A DNA stretch of 64,000 nt from Ectothiorhodospiraceae bacterium. GTDB lineage: Bacteria; Pseudomonadota; Gammaproteobacteria; Nitrococcales; Aquisalimonadaceae. The DNA is taken from assembly GCA_020831885.1 (NCBI GenBank), contig JAFIFU010000009.1:1-64000 (forward strand), given 5' to 3'. Shown here piece by piece: positions 62,381-64,000 of the stretch. A model generated the notes under the pieces. That model ran no database searches and was not told the DNA's origin. It was given only the letters and a program-made list of their open reading frames with translations. How positions within the stretch are numbered: the first letter of the stretch is position 1; every line of letters starts with the position of its first letter. The position numbers were made by a program, and so were the translations under genes.

Positions 62381-62854
62381 ATGACCGAAGAAGAGATCCT
62401 CACCGAGCTGAGAAATCAGGCATTTTTCCGGAATCTTGACGAAGAGTTCCTGCGGTTTCTCGCCAGGAGCGCCCGGCCGCGGGATATCGCCAAGGGCGAT
62501 GTACTGTTCAAGCAGGGAGACTGGGCGGATGCCTTCTACCTTCTGCGGGACGGCGAGGTGTTGATCGAGATCCCCTCGATTTCCGGTCCCTCGCTGGAAA
62601 TCCAGCGCCTGCGGGAAGGGCAGATCCTGGGATGGTCCTGGCTTATCGCGCCCTACAAGTGGACGTTTCAGGCCCGGGCCGAGGAAGACACCCACCTCCT
62701 GGAATTCGACGGTGCGGCAATCCTCACCCATTGCGAGGAGGATACGGCCTTCGGCTATGCCCTGCTGAAGCGGTTCTCGGGGCTGATGTCCGAACGCCTT
62801 GAGGCGGCCCGCCGGCGCATGATGGACGAGTGGAACCCTCCGGGCTTCGCCTGA
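62381..62854 (+). CDS. cyclic-nucleotide-binding-domain protein without output domain
   Basis: Predicted 157 residues, made only of a Crp-type cNMP-binding barrel (about 12-130) plus a C-terminal helix. [20 protein letters not shown] and [12 protein letters not shown] are the hairpin and phosphate-cassette positions; the cAMP-binding Glu and Arg of CRP are not conserved (Trp and Lys instead). No HTH follows, so it is not itself a DNA-binding regulator. It precedes the FtsH paralogue by 25 bp. An FNR/DNR-like box lies upstream. Confidence 0.8.
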   Translation: MTEEEILTELRNQAFFRNLDEEFLRFLARSARPRDIAKGDVLFKQGDWADAFYLLRDGEVLIEIPSISGPSLEIQRLREGQILGWSWLIAPYKWTFQARAEEDTHLLEFDGAAILTHCEEDTAFGYALLKRFSGLMSERLEAARRRMMDEWNPPGFA

Positions 62855-62879
62855 GGGGACCACCGGTCCGATCCCCATC

Positions 62880-64000
62880 ATGCGCCGTCCTCCCACCTCC
62901 CAAATCCCCGGCTGGTATGCCTGGCCCTTGCTGGCAGTCTTGGTGGTACTGCTGTTCTGGCTCGCCTCGGCGGTTCCGCCGGCGGAGCAACGCCACGAAA
63001 TCGCCTACAGCAGCTTCAAGGAACTGGCCCGAGATGATCTAGTAACGGAGGTCACCCTGCGCGGCCATCTGGTACACGGAACCCTGGCCCAACCGCGGAG
63101 CATCGGCCCGGAGGGTGAACGCGGCGAGCTGTTCTCCAGCCACGTTCCCGCCACTGGGGACGAGACCCTACTGCCTCTGCTGGAAGACCGGGGCGTGGCG
63201 ATCCGGGTGCAGCCTGACACCGACGGCGAGGGGCTGACCCGGCTCCTGTTCCTGATACCCTGGCTGTTTCTGATCCTGCTGTTCTTTCTACTCTACCGGC
63301 GGGCCGGAGGTGGCGCCGGCGGCGGCCCTGGTGGGCTCGGCGATTTTCTCAACAAGAGCATCCATCTGCAGGCCAACGTGCCGAAGGTCCGCTTCGACGA
63401 TGTGGCGGGCCATACCAACGCCAAGCGGGAAGTCACCGAGCTGGTGGAGTTCATGCGCGACCCCCAGCGCTACCGGCGCCTGGGCGCCGATGTGCCGCAC
63501 GGTGTGCTGCTGATGGGGCCGCCGGGCACGGGCAAGACACTCCTCGCCCGGGCACTGGCCGGGGAAGCGGGTGTCCGCTTCTTCTCCATTTCCGCCTCCG
63601 AGTTCATCGAAGTCTACGTGGGGGTGGGCGCCTCCCGCGTGCGCCGTCTGTTCGAGGCGGCGAAGAAGGCGGCGCCGGCAATCATTTTTATCGACGAACT
63701 GGACAGCGTGGGACGCACCCGGGGCGCGGGGGTCGGTGGTGGGCACGATGAGCGGGAACAGACGCTCAACCAGATCCTGGCCGAGATGGACGGCTTCGAA
63801 TCCAACGAGGCGGTGATCGTCCTTGCCGCCACCAACCGGCCTGATGTGCTGGATCCGGCGTTGCTGCGCCCGGGCCGTTTCGACCGTCACGTGACGCTGG
63901 ACTTGCCCGACCGCAACGAACGCGAGGCCATCCTCAGGGTGCACACGCGCAAGGTTCCGCTGGCGGAGGACGCCGACCTGGCCACGATCAGCGCCGGAAC
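62880..64000 (+). CDS. FtsH-family AAA+ membrane protease (3' end outside window)
   Basis: At least 373 codons, running off the right edge. Two membrane segments (about 15-32 and 124-140) flank a periplasmic region with the FtsH extracellular pattern [12 protein letters not shown]. Then comes the AAA domain: [16 protein letters not shown], Walker A GPPGTGKT, Walker [12 protein letters not shown], and the second region of homology [20 protein letters not shown]. The HEMGH zinc site would lie beyond the edge. The linker is Gly-rich ([14 protein letters not shown]). Start ATG 62880. Context (lone cNMP-binding protein, no rimM/folP neighbours) suggests an accessory paralogue rather than the housekeeping copy. 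Confidence 0.85.
   Translation, partial: MRRPPTSQIPGWYAWPLLAVLVVLLFWLASAVPPAEQRHEIAYSSFKELARDDLVTEVTLRGHLVHGTLAQPRSIGPEGERGELFSSHVPATGDETLLPLLEDRGVAIRVQPDTDGEGLTRLLFLIPWLFLILLFFLLYRRAGGGAGGGPGGLGDFLNKSIHLQANVPKVRFDDVAGHTNAKREVTELVEFMRDPQRYRRLGADVPHGVLLMGPPGTGKTLLARALAGEAGVRFFSISASEFIEVYVGVGASRVRRLFEAAKKAAPAIIFIDELDSVGRTRGAGVGGGHDEREQTLNQILAEMDGFESNEAVIVLAATNRPDVLDPALLRPGRFDRHVTLDLPDRNEREAILRVHTRKVPLAEDADLATISAG

Noticed and set aside
1-64000. CRISPR arrays, prophage, rRNA or tRNA genes
   Set aside because: No regularly spaced repeats, phage genes or recognisable structural RNA sequences were seen on reading; a tRNA scan could still find something missed.

Overview
The window is high-GC, densely coded bacterial DNA that reads as a halophilic or halotolerant, facultatively denitrifying gammaproteobacterium, plausibly near the Ectothiorhodospiraceae (inference from gene content). 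The grounds are two NarK-type nitrate/nitrite transporters, NnrS, a DNR-like regulator, an oxygen-independent ubiquinone cluster (UbiU/V/T), a sulfide:quinone oxidoreductase with other sulfur genes, and a BCCT compatible-solute carrier. I saw no rRNA, tRNA, CRISPR array, intact insertion sequence or prophage.

Layout. 1-3.8 kb (minus strand): two NarK transporters flanking a UspA protein. 4.1-10.8 kb (plus): SirB2-like protein, mobB, a DNR-like Crp/Fnr regulator, ubiU-ubiV-ubiT, nnrS and a TauE/SafE permease. 10.9-16.7 kb (minus): a secreted hypothetical protein, an acyl-CoA synthetase, an iron-type alcohol dehydrogenase, a DadA/PuuB-like oxidase, a 34-codon flavodoxin-fold fragment and thioredoxin 2. 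16.7-21.9 kb (plus): a methyltransferase, phosphoketolase, a stretch of gene remnants and a dihydrolipoyl-dehydrogenase-like enzyme. 21.9-28.2 kb (minus): PAS-GGDEF-EAL protein, ANTAR response regulator plus HisKA_2 kinase, a small membrane protein with Tat-exported SQR, and Rnk. 28.5-34.6 kb (plus): secreted rhodanese, YeeE/YedE permease, a tiny Cys-rich anchored protein, a CsoSCA-like carbonic anhydrase, a bPH2 pair and a DUF4124 protein. 34.6-39.7 kb: small membrane proteins, MarC, a phospholipase-D-type cardiolipin synthase, a double CDGSH protein, a quinone reductase and a thioesterase. 39.9-45.8 kb (plus): IclR regulator, TAXI-TRAP transporter and a cobalt-type nitrile hydratase with its accessory protein. 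45.9-55.8 kb: CPBP protease, diacylglycerol kinase with abnormal poly-G tracts, MFS carrier plus acyl-CoA ligase plus enoyl-CoA hydratase, DUF418 protein, dipeptidase, AlkA and Ogt. 55.9-64 kb: EamA permease, BCCT carrier overlapping a UspA gene, GMC oxidoreductase, HIT and DUF123 proteins, an ECF-type permease, a lone cyclic-nucleotide-binding protein and an FtsH paralogue cut by the window end.

A recurring theme is a set of FNR/DNR-type boxes (TTGAT-N4-ATCAA and close variants) upstream of narK2, ubiU, nnrS, the GGDEF-EAL gene, the ANTAR/kinase pair and the lone cNMP-binding gene. They suggest one low-oxygen/NO regulon linking nitrate uptake, anaerobic quinone synthesis, NO tolerance and c-di-GMP signalling, with the DNR-like protein at 5.2 kb as a candidate regulator.

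The sequence also carries quality warnings: a 14-C run at the left edge and three C runs of 10-13 at 46.85-46.91 kb inside the diacylglycerol kinase gene. Both look more like assembly or sequencing artefacts than biology. The most interesting individual items are the carboxysome-type carbonic anhydrase without a carboxysome, the putative DNR regulon, the TRAP/nitrile hydratase island with a His-rich alpha subunit, and the BCCT-UspA overlap.
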